Source: JAZDJJ01 sp043804035 (lineage in GTDB: Bacteria; Bacteroidota; Bacteroidia; Palsa-948). From it: DNA of 8,874 nucleotides. Where the stretch lies: contig JAZDJJ010000069.1 of the NCBI GenBank assembly GCA_043804035.1, positions 1 through 8,874 of the forward strand, written 5' to 3'. How positions within the stretch are numbered: the stretch's first letter is position 1; every line of letters begins with the position of its first letter. The notes under the pieces were generated by a model. The model worked only from the letters and a program-made list of their open reading frames with translations, was not told the DNA's origin and ran no database searches. The position numbers and the translations under genes are program-made. Shown here piece by piece: positions 1-6,684 of the stretch.

Positions 1-275
1 AAGTGGAAACTCCGACCTGTAAAGTGGAAACTCCGACCTGTAAAGTGGAAACTCCGACCTGTAAAGTGGAAACTCCGACCTGTAAAGTGGAAACAAGCAC
101 CTGTAAAGTGGAAACTCCGACCTGTAAAGTGGAAACTCCGACCTGTAAAGTGGAAACTCCCTACTGCAAAATAGAAACTCCCTACTGCAAAGTGGAAACT
201 CCCTACTGCAAAGTGGAAACTCCCTACTGCAAAGTGGAAACAACCTACTGCAAAGTGGAAACAACCTACTGCACA
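1..275. repeat. 21-bp tandem repeat array, 13 copies in two variant blocks
   Basis: Thirteen 21-bp units run without gaps from about position 3 to 275, and the array is cut by the window edge, so it may be longer. Units 1-7 share one version (core CTCCGACCTGTAAA; unit 5 has CAAGC in place of CTCCG). Units 8-13 share another (core CTCCCTACTGCAAA; units 12-13 have CAACC in place of CTCCC). Because 21 is seven codons, one frame stays open from position 3 to a TAA at 294-296 and would read as the heptapeptide V-E-T-P-(T/Y)-C-K, with one cysteine per repeat. Both other frames are open over much of the array and no start signal lies in the window, so coding is unproven. I treat it as a non-coding variable repeat at a contig end; a fragment of a repetitive cysteine-containing protein is the alternative. 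Confidence 0.95.
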
Positions 276-315
276 CCCAACAGACACTGCCGATAAGTCC
301 ACCTACGCACTTATG

Positions 316-356
316 CATTTGCCCCTTTTTTATTTCTTTAATTGAATGGGCAAATG
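316..356 (-). terminator. Inverted repeat at the 3' end of the TMTC-like gene, possible weak terminator
   Basis: CATTTGCCC at 316-324 and GGGCAAATG at 348-356 are perfect reverse complements (9 bp) separated by 23 nt. The right arm lies inside the last codons of the minus-strand gene and the left arm just beyond its stop codon, which suits a transcript-end hairpin. No U-tract follows on the minus strand and the loop is long, so intrinsic termination is doubtful. Confidence 0.3.
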
Positions 357-2219
357 TATTTGTTTCCGCAGTTCATTGATAAAAAGTTCATCTACAGCAA
401 TTCCTTTTTCTTTCGCTGTGAGCATATCCTGAAGTGCTTCGGAAAATTTTCCTAATCCTTTGTAAGCCAATGCGCGATTTGTGTACGCACCTGAATTATC
501 AGGTTTTATTCCAAGAGCTTTTGTAAAATCATTTATTGCATCTTGATATTTTCCACTCATACTGTTTATAATTCCCCTGTTGTTAAATGCTTCTGCGTAG
601 TTTGGTGATAATGAAATTGCCTGATTGATATCTGTAAATGCTTCATTCAGTTTTCCGTTTTTGCCAAATGCTTCCGAACGCAAATAATATCCATCCGGAA
701 GTTTCGGCTGAAGTTCAATCACTTTCGTATAATCAGCAATTGCTCCCTGAAAATCATTAAGCAATGCACGTTGTGCGCCTCTGCCTGAATAATTTTTGTA
801 ATCGTCAGGATAATATTTTATTTCTTCTGTGTAAGAATGAATCGCTTCTTTATTTTGTCCGAGCCGTTCATGAATCAATGCTTTGTTTCTCCATCCATTC
901 GGATAACGTGGCTTAAGTTCAACAAGCGAAGTAAAATCTTTCAGCGCACATTCATTGTTTTTTATATCTGAAAATGCAGCGCCTCGGTTGTTGTAAATGA
1001 TAGCCGCTTTATATCCGTTATCAATTGCAGAAGTATAAAGTGTAATGTTGTCGTGCCATACTTTTGTCTGCTGAAAAGATAAAAAACAAAACCATAATAA
1101 ATAAACAGTGGCAATGGCAGTAGCAGTTTTATTTTTTATAAATGGAGAAAAATAATTTGCAGCAATAAAAAACAATCCTATAGAAGGAATGTAAGTGTAA
1201 CGGTCGGCGTACAATGCATCACCAATGGGAAGAAGTTGAAGAACAAAAATAATTGTAATGAGAAAGAAAAATACTCCGAACAAAATAATGTTTGACTTTC
1301 TGAAAAATTTAGATATGAGAAATGCGAGTACAAGCAAAACCACAGGACTGATATAAACCCAGACAGTATTTATTTTATCATTTGTTTCAGGATAAGGATA
1401 AAAGCATGAAAGATTTATTGGAAGAATGAGTTTATGCAGATAAGTCATCATCGCATAACAGGAAAAAAGAATCCGCTCATGAAAAGGAAAATACTGAAAT
1501 GTTTGCATTGCTCCCGCACTGCTCTGAACTTTTACCGCAATCAATCCAAACACAATTGCAAGAAGGAAGAATGGAATTTTTTCAAGAATAGTTTTCTTTG
1601 TGAATTTTCTTTTCATCAGAAAATCTACTGCAAAAAAAACTACAGGCAATACTACTGCTTGCGCTTTGGAAATAATGGAACAGATAAAAAGTAAAAGAGA
1701 AAATAAAAAATATTTACCGAATTGTTTTTCCTGTTTTGTATGAAGAATGTACAAGTAAAGCGACCACAAGAAGAAAAATCCGTACAGCACATCTTTCCTT
1801 TCGGAAATCCACGCCACCGATTCCACATGCAGAGGATGAATTCCGAAAAGCAAAGAAGTGATAAAAGCAATTAAATTATTTTCTGAAATTTTTTTGATGA
1901 TAAGAAAAACCAGCAGAGTACTCAGTAAATGAAAAATCAAATTCATTAAATGATAACCAACTGGGTTCATCGCGAAAAGTTTGTATTCTATCATATAACT
2001 CAACATCGTAAGCGGTTGATAATTACCGACAAACTGCTCTGAGAAAATTGCTTTTATATTTTCCGCATTAAGATTTTTTACGATGGGATTTTCAGTAAGA
2101 TACTGTGGGTCATCCAAGTTGATGAAATTATTTTTCAGAGAAGGCAACAATGCACAGCAAGTGATTATAAGTAAAATCACAAGAAAATATTTTTGCTTCT
2201 GCTTTTTTTGTTTGTTCAT
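330..2219 (-). CDS. TMTC-like multi-spanning GT-C type membrane protein with C-terminal TPR repeats
   Basis: The 629-residue protein has two halves. Residues about 10-385 are a series of hydrophobic segments typical of a polytopic GT-C fold protein. The N-terminus is Lys/Gln-rich and followed by a membrane segment (about 11-27). Next is a loop with the acidic pair D36-D37 (LDDPQY), placed like the catalytic Asp loop of GT-C glycosyltransferases, then HPLHVESVAW (128-137) with ERKD (140-143), and ADRYTYIPSIG (338-348). These motifs recur in bacterial relatives of the eukaryotic TMTC O-mannosyltransferases. Residues about 407-610 hold six 34-residue TPRs, such as the one starting near 543. A lipid-linked sugar donor and protein or glycan acceptor are plausible by family, but nothing here identifies the substrate. 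The ATG at 2219 starts the protein just before the first membrane segment. The gene is divergent from the hydrogenase genes and not obviously related to them. Family call fairly sure; activity unproven. Confidence 0.8.
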   Translation of the reverse strand: MNKQKKQKQKYFLVILLIITCCALLPSLKNNFINLDDPQYLTENPIVKNLNAENIKAIFSEQFVGNYQPLTMLSYMIEYKLFAMNPVGYHLMNLIFHLLSTLLVFLIIKKISENNLIAFITSLLFGIHPLHVESVAWISERKDVLYGFFFLWSLYLYILHTKQEKQFGKYFLFSLLLFICSIISKAQAVVLPVVFFAVDFLMKRKFTKKTILEKIPFFLLAIVFGLIAVKVQSSAGAMQTFQYFPFHERILFSCYAMMTYLHKLILPINLSCFYPYPETNDKINTVWVYISPVVLLVLAFLISKFFRKSNIILFGVFFFLITIIFVLQLLPIGDALYADRYTYIPSIGLFFIAANYFSPFIKNKTATAIATVYLLWFCFLSFQQTKVWHDNITLYTSAIDNGYKAAIIYNNRGAAFSDIKNNECALKDFTSLVELKPRYPNGWRNKALIHERLGQNKEAIHSYTEEIKYYPDDYKNYSGRGAQRALLNDFQGAIADYTKVIELQPKLPDGYYLRSEAFGKNGKLNEAFTDINQAISLSPNYAEAFNNRGIINSMSGKYQDAINDFTKALGIKPDNSGAYTNRALAYKGLGKFSEALQDMLTAKEKGIAVDELFINELRKQIHLPIQLKK

Positions 2220-2319
2220 TCTTCAAAAATAAAAAATATAGAATTGCTATTTGAAATATTTTATAGTTCAATCTGATAATCTGTGGCAAATATTCATTAC
2301 TTATCCAAAATGGAATTAG

Positions 2320-2331
2320 TGATTTAAATCA
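2320..2331. promoter_or_regulatory. Candidate FNR/CRP-family operator upstream of hoxF
   Basis: TGATTTAAATCA is a perfect 12-bp palindrome and matches the core TGAT-N4-ATCA of the FNR-type consensus (TTGAT-N4-ATCAA), missing only the outermost pair. Its centre (2325.5) lies 41.5 bp before position 2367, where the -10-like element at 2355-2364 predicts transcription to start. That is the standard class II activator position. It would make the hydrogenase genes responsive to oxygen limitation or another signal sensed by a CRP/FNR protein. AT-rich DNA yields such palindromes by chance, so this is an inference. Confidence 0.45.
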
Positions 2332-2354
2332 TTATTTTTTTATTGACGATTTTA

Positions 2355-2364
2355 TATACATTCG
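2355..2364 (+). promoter_or_regulatory. Candidate -10/-7 promoter element for the hox gene group
   Basis: TATACA (2355-2360) resembles a sigma70 -10 box. The overlapping TACATTCG (2357-2364) matches the Bacteroidota -7 motif TAnnTTTG with one mismatch. Either reading puts the transcription start near 2367, leaving a leader of about 36 nt before the hoxF ATG at 2403. No good -35/-33 element is seen at the right distance, which would suit an activator-dependent promoter. Weak evidence by itself. Confidence 0.35.
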
Positions 2365-2402
2365 CCACGATATTCTAAATAATACAAATTAAAAAATAAT
2401 TT

Positions 2403-4199
2403 ATGGAATTTACTATTCAAAAAACTGTTGATAAATATAAAAAGGATATCACTCGCTTAATGGATATTCTAGTAGATATACAAGATGAAATAGGATATAT
2501 TTCAAAAGAAGCGATTGGCAAAATATCTAAAGAATTTGGTATATCAAAAGTAGATGTAGAGCAAACTATTTCGTTTTATCACTTTTTTTCTACTAAACCT
2601 ATTGGTAAATACGCAGTATATCTCAACAATAGTGCTGTTGCGTGTATGATGGGGCGCAATGAAATTGCTGAAACATTTGAACAAGAAGTTGGTTGTACAT
2701 TCGGGAACGTCAGTAAAGACGGACTAATAGGACTTTATGATACTGCTTGTATCGGTATGAACGATCAAGAACCTGCTGCTATCATCAATGGTGTTGTATT
2801 TACTAAACTGACGACAGATAAAGTAAAAGAAATAGTCAGAGGATTCAAAGCAGGTAAAGCAGTGCGAGAATTTGTAACATCGTTTGGCGATAAAACAAAT
2901 AATTCTGAATATCTGAAGACAATGGTAAACAACAACATTATCAGGAATGGCTCTGTGTTGTTTGCTGAATATAAACAGGGTGATGCTATTATCAAATTAG
3001 TAAGTATGTCGCCAGAGCAATTGATTGCAGAAATAAAAAATTCTAATCTTCGTGGTCGTGGTGGTGCAGGTTTCTCTACGGGAATGAAATGGGATTTTTG
3101 TAGTAAAACAAAAAGTGAAAATAAATATATAATATGTAATGCTGATGAAGGCGAACCCGGAACTTTTAAAGACCGTGTTCTGCTAACCGAATTGCCACAC
3201 ATGATTTTTGAAGGTATGATTATCGGCGGTTATGCTATCGGCTCTAAACAAGGAATTCTTTATCTGCGTAGTGAATACCGCTATCTCATCACGCATCTTG
3301 AACATATTCTTTCTGATATGCGAAGAAATAATTTGCTCGGAAAAGATATTGCAAACAAACGAGGATTTGATTTTGATATACGCATACAGATTGGTGCTGG
3401 AGCATATATTTGTGGTGAAGAGTCGGCATTGATAGAATCGGCTGAAGGCAAAAGAGGAGAGCCACGCAATCGCCCTCCTTTCCCTGTTACCAAAGGTTAT
3501 TTACAGCAACCCACAGCAGTCAATAATGTTGAAACACTTTGTTCTGTTGTGCGCATCGTTGAAAAAGGAAGCCAGTGGTACAAGTCCATCGGCACTAAAG
3601 ATTCTTCAGGAACAAAGTTGCTTAGCATTTCAGGTGATTGTAAAAATCCCGGTGTATATGAAATTGAATGGGGCATGACAATTAACGAGATGCTTAAAAT
3701 GTGCGGAGCAGAAAATGTGCAAGCAGTACAAGTTGCAGGACCATCAGGATTATGCATCAATCCTTCGCAATTTCAGAGAAAAATTGCTTATGAGGACTTG
3801 CCCACTGGCGGTTCAATGATAATAATAAATAAAAACAGAAATTTATTGAAAGACCTTGTGTTAAATTTTACAGAATTTTTTGTTGATGAGTCCTGTGGTT
3901 CTTGTGTTCCTTGCCGTAGTTTGACATGCATACTGAAAGAAAAATTAAAAAAAATTATTGATGGCAAAGGTAAAAAACAAGACCTTGATGAAATGGTAAA
4001 ATTGGGAAAAATGATGAAAGAACTTAATCGTTGCGGATTAGGACAAACAGCAGCCAATCCGATACTCACTACTATTGAAAATTTCCGCGAACAATATGAG
4101 ACACTTATCAAAGATAGCAATCCTGATTTTTATGAATTTGATATGCAATCGGCAATCGCTGAATCGTGCAGTTATGTCGGAAGGAAAGTTAATATCTAA
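2403..4199 (+). CDS. hoxF: NAD-reducing hydrogenase diaphorase large subunit HoxF (NuoE-NuoF fusion)
   Basis: HoxF carries the flavin site where NAD(H) exchanges electrons with the hydrogenase. Residues about 10-150 are a NuoE-like thioredoxin-fold domain. Residues about 180-590 are NuoF-like: RGRGGAGFSTGMKW (217-230) and CNADEGEPGTFKDR (245-258) belong to the FMN/NADH site, and GAGAYICGEESALIES (331-346) continues it. An SLBB-like segment follows at about 400-475. The [4Fe-4S] ligands are C498, C501, C504 and C544. The NuoE domain keeps only two of the four usual [2Fe-2S] cysteines: C81 and C116 remain, while the partners are N76 and N120, so that cluster is probably absent. Length (598 aa) suits a HoxF of the Cupriavidus four-subunit type, with no separate hoxE. 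The ATG follows an AT-rich leader without Shine-Dalgarno. hoxU follows after 33 bp. Confidence 0.95.
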   Translation: MEFTIQKTVDKYKKDITRLMDILVDIQDEIGYISKEAIGKISKEFGISKVDVEQTISFYHFFSTKPIGKYAVYLNNSAVACMMGRNEIAETFEQEVGCTFGNVSKDGLIGLYDTACIGMNDQEPAAIINGVVFTKLTTDKVKEIVRGFKAGKAVREFVTSFGDKTNNSEYLKTMVNNNIIRNGSVLFAEYKQGDAIIKLVSMSPEQLIAEIKNSNLRGRGGAGFSTGMKWDFCSKTKSENKYIICNADEGEPGTFKDRVLLTELPHMIFEGMIIGGYAIGSKQGILYLRSEYRYLITHLEHILSDMRRNNLLGKDIANKRGFDFDIRIQIGAGAYICGEESALIESAEGKRGEPRNRPPFPVTKGYLQQPTAVNNVETLCSVVRIVEKGSQWYKSIGTKDSSGTKLLSISGDCKNPGVYEIEWGMTINEMLKMCGAENVQAVQVAGPSGLCINPSQFQRKIAYEDLPTGGSMIIINKNRNLLKDLVLNFTEFFVDESCGSCVPCRSLTCILKEKLKKIIDGKGKKQDLDEMVKLGKMMKELNRCGLGQTAANPILTTIENFREQYETLIKDSNPDFYEFDMQSAIAESCSYVGRKVNI

Positions 4200-4232
4200 T
4201 CAAACATTATTTATAAATAAAAGAATCAATAT

Positions 4233-4940
4233 ATGAGTAACAAAATAAAATTTACTATAGATGGTAAAGAATGTATTTGTGATGAAGGAACAAATCTTTT
4301 AGGTGCCGCAGAAGAAAATGGTGTTTATATTCCTCACCTTTGTTATATGAAAGATGTTATTCCTGCGGGTTCATGTAGAATATGCACTGTGAAGATGAAC
4401 GGCAAATGTGTTGCATCTTGCACAACGCTTGTTGATAGTTATTGTGCGAATATGAAAGTAGAAAACGATATACCACAATTGCAAGAGATGCGTAAGACCA
4501 TTATAGAACTTCTTTTTGTTGAAGGAAATCATTTTTGTCCTTCTTGTGAAAAGAGTGGTAGTTGCGAACTTCAGGCATTAGCATATAAATATCAAATGAT
4601 GGTTCCGCAATTTCCATACACTTTCCCATTAAAAAAAGTAGATGCTCTTACACCTAAACTATACATAGACCGTAATCGTTGCATCTTATGTAAAAAATGT
4701 ATTCGTGGTATTAAAGATGAAACAGGAAAAAATTATTTTGCATTTTCTAACAGAGGGAACAAATTAGAGATTAACATAGATAGCGAGTTAGCAGCAAAAA
4801 TGAATGATGACACCGCACAGCAAGCGATGGACGTTTGCCCTGTTGGTGCCATCTTATTAAAAGAAAAGGGATTTGATACTCCGATAGGCAAACGTAAATA
4901 CGATAAAAAACCTATAGGTAGTGAAATAAAAATTATCTAA
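4233..4940 (+). CDS. hoxU: NAD-reducing hydrogenase diaphorase small subunit HoxU
   Basis: HoxU is the Fe-S relay between the HoxF flavin site and HoxY, related to the N-terminal part of NuoG. The 235-residue protein begins with a [2Fe-2S] ferredoxin domain, ligands C37, C48, C51 and C63. A NuoG-type [4Fe-4S] site follows with H100, C102, C105 and C111 (in NHFCPSCEKSGSC). A C-terminal ferredoxin-like [4Fe-4S] site has C150, C153, C156 and C202 (VCPVGAI). The end, around KYDKKPIGSEI, is intact, so the downstream restriction-modification insertion did not truncate it. The ATG at 4233 has no recognisable Shine-Dalgarno. In canonical operons hoxY comes next, but here it is displaced by about 1.75 kb. 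Confidence 0.95.
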   Translation: MSNKIKFTIDGKECICDEGTNLLGAAEENGVYIPHLCYMKDVIPAGSCRICTVKMNGKCVASCTTLVDSYCANMKVENDIPQLQEMRKTIIELLFVEGNHFCPSCEKSGSCELQALAYKYQMMVPQFPYTFPLKKVDALTPKLYIDRNRCILCKKCIRGIKDETGKNYFAFSNRGNKLEINIDSELAAKMNDDTAQQAMDVCPVGAILLKEKGFDTPIGKRKYDKKPIGSEIKII

Positions 4941-4961
4941 GAAAATTACTTGTACTTGCAC

Positions 4962-5750
4962 ATGAAACTTGGAAAAATATATAATGAAAATTGTTTGATT
5001 ACAATGGGCAATATGCCTGACAATTTCATTGATTTTGTAATTACATCTCCACCTTATGACGACATTAGAAACTATAATGGGTACAGATTTGAATTTGAAA
5101 AAATTGCAAAAGAATTGTTTCGGGTATTATCAGTTGGAGGAATTGTTATTTGGGTTGTTGCAGATGCTACAATTGACGGAAGTGAAACCGGAACATCTTT
5201 TAAACAAGCATTGTTTTTTAAAGAGGTTGGATTTAGATTGCATGATACAATGATTTATTATAAAAACAATCCAATGCCGCAAACTGGTAACAGGTATCAT
5301 CAGCATTTTGAATATATGTTTGCATTTTCAAAAGGTAGTCCAAAGAAATTTAACCCAATTACAGAGCCAACAAAATATCAAGGACTTGCCAATATGAAGA
5401 ATAGAGGACAAAATGGCTCGTTGGATTATGAAAAGGTTGAAAGAACAACTGAGAAAAAAGTTGGTAATGTTTTTTTCTATTCTGTTGGTGGTGGAATCTC
5501 AACAAAAGATAAAATTGCATACAATCACCCCGCTATATTTCCTGAAAAATTAGTAACTGATCAAATAACCACATGGACAAATGAAAATGATCTTGTTTAT
5601 GATCCTTTTATGGGAAGCGGAACAACTGCAAAAATTGCACATTTATTAAATAGAAAATGGTTAGGTTCCGAAATATCAAAGGAATATGTTGAAATTGCAG
5701 AGGAAAGATTGAAAGAACATGTAATTAATGATTTATTTACAGCAACATGA
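4962..5750 (+). CDS. Type II DNA methyltransferase, beta-class amino-MTase, probably N4-cytosine
   Basis: This enzyme transfers a methyl group from S-adenosylmethionine to an exocyclic amino group in DNA, protecting the site cut by the downstream endonuclease. From the ATG at 4962 it has 262 residues. Catalytic motif IV TSPPY (28-32) comes first and SAM-binding motif I DPFMGSGTT (214-222) near the end, which is the beta-class order. The stretch between about 110 and 190 would hold target recognition. An in-frame TTG at 4950 would add four residues, but the ATG gives the typical beginning MKLGKIYNENC. TSPPY enzymes are often N4-cytosine methylases; the GCGC target predicted from the partner has no adenine and so requires cytosine modification. 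The gene starts 21 bp after hoxU and its TGA overlaps the endonuclease ATG (ATGA), giving methylase-first, translation-coupled expression. No controller (C) protein is seen. Confidence 0.88.
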   Translation: MKLGKIYNENCLITMGNMPDNFIDFVITSPPYDDIRNYNGYRFEFEKIAKELFRVLSVGGIVIWVVADATIDGSETGTSFKQALFFKEVGFRLHDTMIYYKNNPMPQTGNRYHQHFEYMFAFSKGSPKKFNPITEPTKYQGLANMKNRGQNGSLDYEKVERTTEKKVGNVFFYSVGGGISTKDKIAYNHPAIFPEKLVTDQITTWTNENDLVYDPFMGSGTTAKIAHLLNRKWLGSEISKEYVEIAEERLKEHVINDLFTAT

Positions 5751-6520
5751 ATTTAATTGAAAAAGGTTCTCAAACAGCAAGAGACGGGTTCCGAAATGAA
5801 AACGATATAGTAAAGAAATTCAATGACTGGGAAAAAGATAAAGATGCTCAAGCATGGTTAATTCTGATGAATTACAAACTATCAGAAATTGAATATGTAG
5901 GAGCCGTAAAAATATCTGGATTCAAAACAGATGTTCAAGTTCAAGTAACCATCAAGATGAAAAAAGCAATTGATGTTGAAAATCTACAAGTAAAATTGGT
6001 AAGTAATCCTAAAGGATTTAATCAAATTGACAAACGCTGGGTTGATAAATATACTGATATGTGGAGTATTCCACAAAATATTGTTTCTATTATAAAAAGA
6101 TATATAGGGGAAGAAAAGCCAACAAATAAAATTCTAAAAGATAAACGTAGAATGTTCGCAAATGAATTTACAGAAGCAGAGCAAAAAGCAATGATAAAAT
6201 GGTTAAAGAAAAATCAATCGTTAATTGTTTCAGACATATTGAAAGGGCAGGGAAAATTTGCAGCAGAATGGATGTTGGTAGCTCAAAAAGTTGCAAAGAA
6301 TGCTCGTTGGATGCTTAAACCAATGAATTTTTGTATGAATTATTTCGGAAACGGAGAAATTAAAATCACTAAAAAAGGAAACTTCAAAATAGGCAGAATT
6401 ACAATGCAAAGAAAAGGTGGTGATGGTGGGAAAAACACAGCAAGGATGTTGCAATTTAAAATAAATCCTGCTGAATTATTTAACAATGAATATAGGACTT
6501 ACGCAAACATTCATTTATAA
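5747..6520 (+). CDS. Type II restriction endonuclease, R.HinP1I-like (predicted GCGC), C-terminus altered by MITE
   Basis: R.HinP1I is a PD-(D/E)XK-fold endonuclease related to MspI that cuts G^CGC. From memory of its sequence, this protein resembles it throughout: start MNLIEKGSQTARDGF, active site T61-D62-X18-Q81-V82-K83 (HinP1I has SD-X18-QXK at the same residue numbers), LVSNPKGFNQIDKRW (84-98), KDKRRMF (131-137), FAAEWMLVAQKV (171-182), and the terminal blocks around QRKGGD (221-226) and LQFKINPAELF (235-245). R.HinP1I ends just after ELF. Here the frame continues with YRTYANIHL (249-257), encoded by the end of a MITE-like element. Without it a TAA follows E248. The catalytic part is complete, so activity is plausible, but the effect of the nine extra residues is unknown. 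The start is set by the 4-bp overlap with the methylase gene. Confidence 0.88.
   Translation: MNLIEKGSQTARDGFRNENDIVKKFNDWEKDKDAQAWLILMNYKLSEIEYVGAVKISGFKTDVQVQVTIKMKKAIDVENLQVKLVSNPKGFNQIDKRWVDKYTDMWSIPQNIVSIIKRYIGEEKPTNKILKDKRRMFANEFTEAEQKAMIKWLKKNQSLIVSDILKGQGKFAAEWMLVAQKVAKNARWMLKPMNFCMNYFGNGEIKITKKGNFKIGRITMQRKGGDGGKNTARMLQFKINPAELFNNEYRTYANIHL
6488..6492. repeat. Left target-site duplication GAATA
   Basis: GAATA directly abuts the left terminal inverted repeat of the MITE-like element and is repeated at 6656-6660. It contains codon 248 (GAA) and the first two bases (TA) of the original endonuclease stop codon. Confidence 0.85.
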
Positions 6521-6655
6521 ACTAACATTTATGCCACCAAGACACAAAGACACCAAGTTTTTGTTTTGCAAGAGAATAATTCAACAGAATTTCTTTGTGA
6601 ATCTTTGTGCCTTGGTGACTTTGTGGCAGAATAAGAAAACTCTGCGTAAGTCCTA
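6493..6655. mobile_element. 163-bp MITE-like element with 13-bp TIRs and 5-bp TSD
   Basis: The ends TAGGACTTACGCA (6493-6505) and TGCGTAAGTCCTA (6643-6655) are perfect 13-bp inverted repeats, flanked on both outer sides by the direct repeat GAATA. This is the signature of a transposition event. The element is too short to encode a transposase and contains no plausible gene, so it would move with a transposase supplied elsewhere. Inside it is a second, imperfect palindrome. It landed in the stop codon of the endonuclease gene: joining 6492 to 6661 recreates GAA-TAA in frame. It supplies a new TAA at 6518-6520. A reading with TA duplication and 11-bp repeats (as in IS630/Tc1-like elements) is possible, but the full GAATA match favours the 5-bp reading. 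The end sequence looks familiar from transposon ends in other bacteria, which I could not verify. Confidence 0.87.
6532..6628. repeat. Inner imperfect palindrome of the MITE, arms with 8-bp periodicity
   Basis: Arms 6532-6557 and 6603-6628 are inverted repeats matching at 21 of 26 positions. All five mismatches fall at spaced positions of a degenerate 8-bp repeat, CAC(C/A)AAG plus one variable base, that runs through both arms. At the apex AATTC (6578-6582) and GAATT (6587-6591) pair around an AACA loop. As RNA this would fold into a long hairpin. There is no following U-tract, so a simple intrinsic terminator is not indicated, but the hairpin could slow transcription or affect RNA processing between the R-M genes and hoxY. 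Confidence 0.85.
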
Positions 6656-6660
6656 GAATA
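6656..6660. repeat. Right target-site duplication GAATA
   Basis: Second copy of the 5-bp duplication, directly after the right terminal inverted repeat. The A at 6661 would complete the original endonuclease stop codon (TA from the duplication plus A). Confidence 0.85.
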
Positions 6661-6678
6661 AAATAATCAATCAAAAAT

Positions 6679-6684
6679 AAGGAG
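6679..6684 (+). promoter_or_regulatory. Canonical Shine-Dalgarno sequence of hoxY
   Basis: AAGGAG lies 8 nt before the hoxY ATG at 6693 and fixes that start. The other gene starts here (hoxF, hoxU, the methylase, hoxH) have AT-rich upstream sequence with no such motif, as is usual in Bacteroidota, so this site stands out. Confidence 0.75.

Noticed and set aside
1..275. CRISPR array
   Set aside because: The 21-bp units are directly adjacent and nearly identical, with no unique spacers and no cas genes nearby.
290..320. Relic of the same MITE end near the first tandem array (ATAAGTCC and TACGCA are both present)
   Set aside because: Only scattered 6-8 bp similarities to TAGGACTTACGCA in a different order, and no duplication or partner repeat.
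2343..2376. Sigma70-like promoter TTGACG ... TATTCT for hoxF
   Set aside because: The spacing is 22 bp, too long for a good promoter, and the Bacteroidota-type or activator-dependent reading fits better.
2765..4120. Long minus-strand open frames opposite hoxF (including 2765-3202 and 3788-4120)
   Set aside because: They lie entirely antisense to a well-conserved HoxF and have no recognisable domains; they are shadows of the coding strand.
4950..4961. TTG start for the methylase
   Set aside because: It adds only four residues (MYLH) to a protein whose natural start motif MKLGKIYNENC begins at the ATG at 4962; no ribosome-binding site supports the TTG.
5747..6520. Endonuclease as a pseudogene broken by the MITE
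   Set aside because: All conserved HinP1I-like blocks up to ELF are present; only the extreme C-terminus is changed by nine added residues, so it is best treated as a complete gene with an altered tail.
6493..6655. IS630/Tc1-type TA target duplication with 11-bp terminal repeats
   Set aside because: TA is present at both ends, but this reading leaves the additional exact GAATA match on both sides unexplained; the 5-bp duplication explains it and also restores the stop codon.
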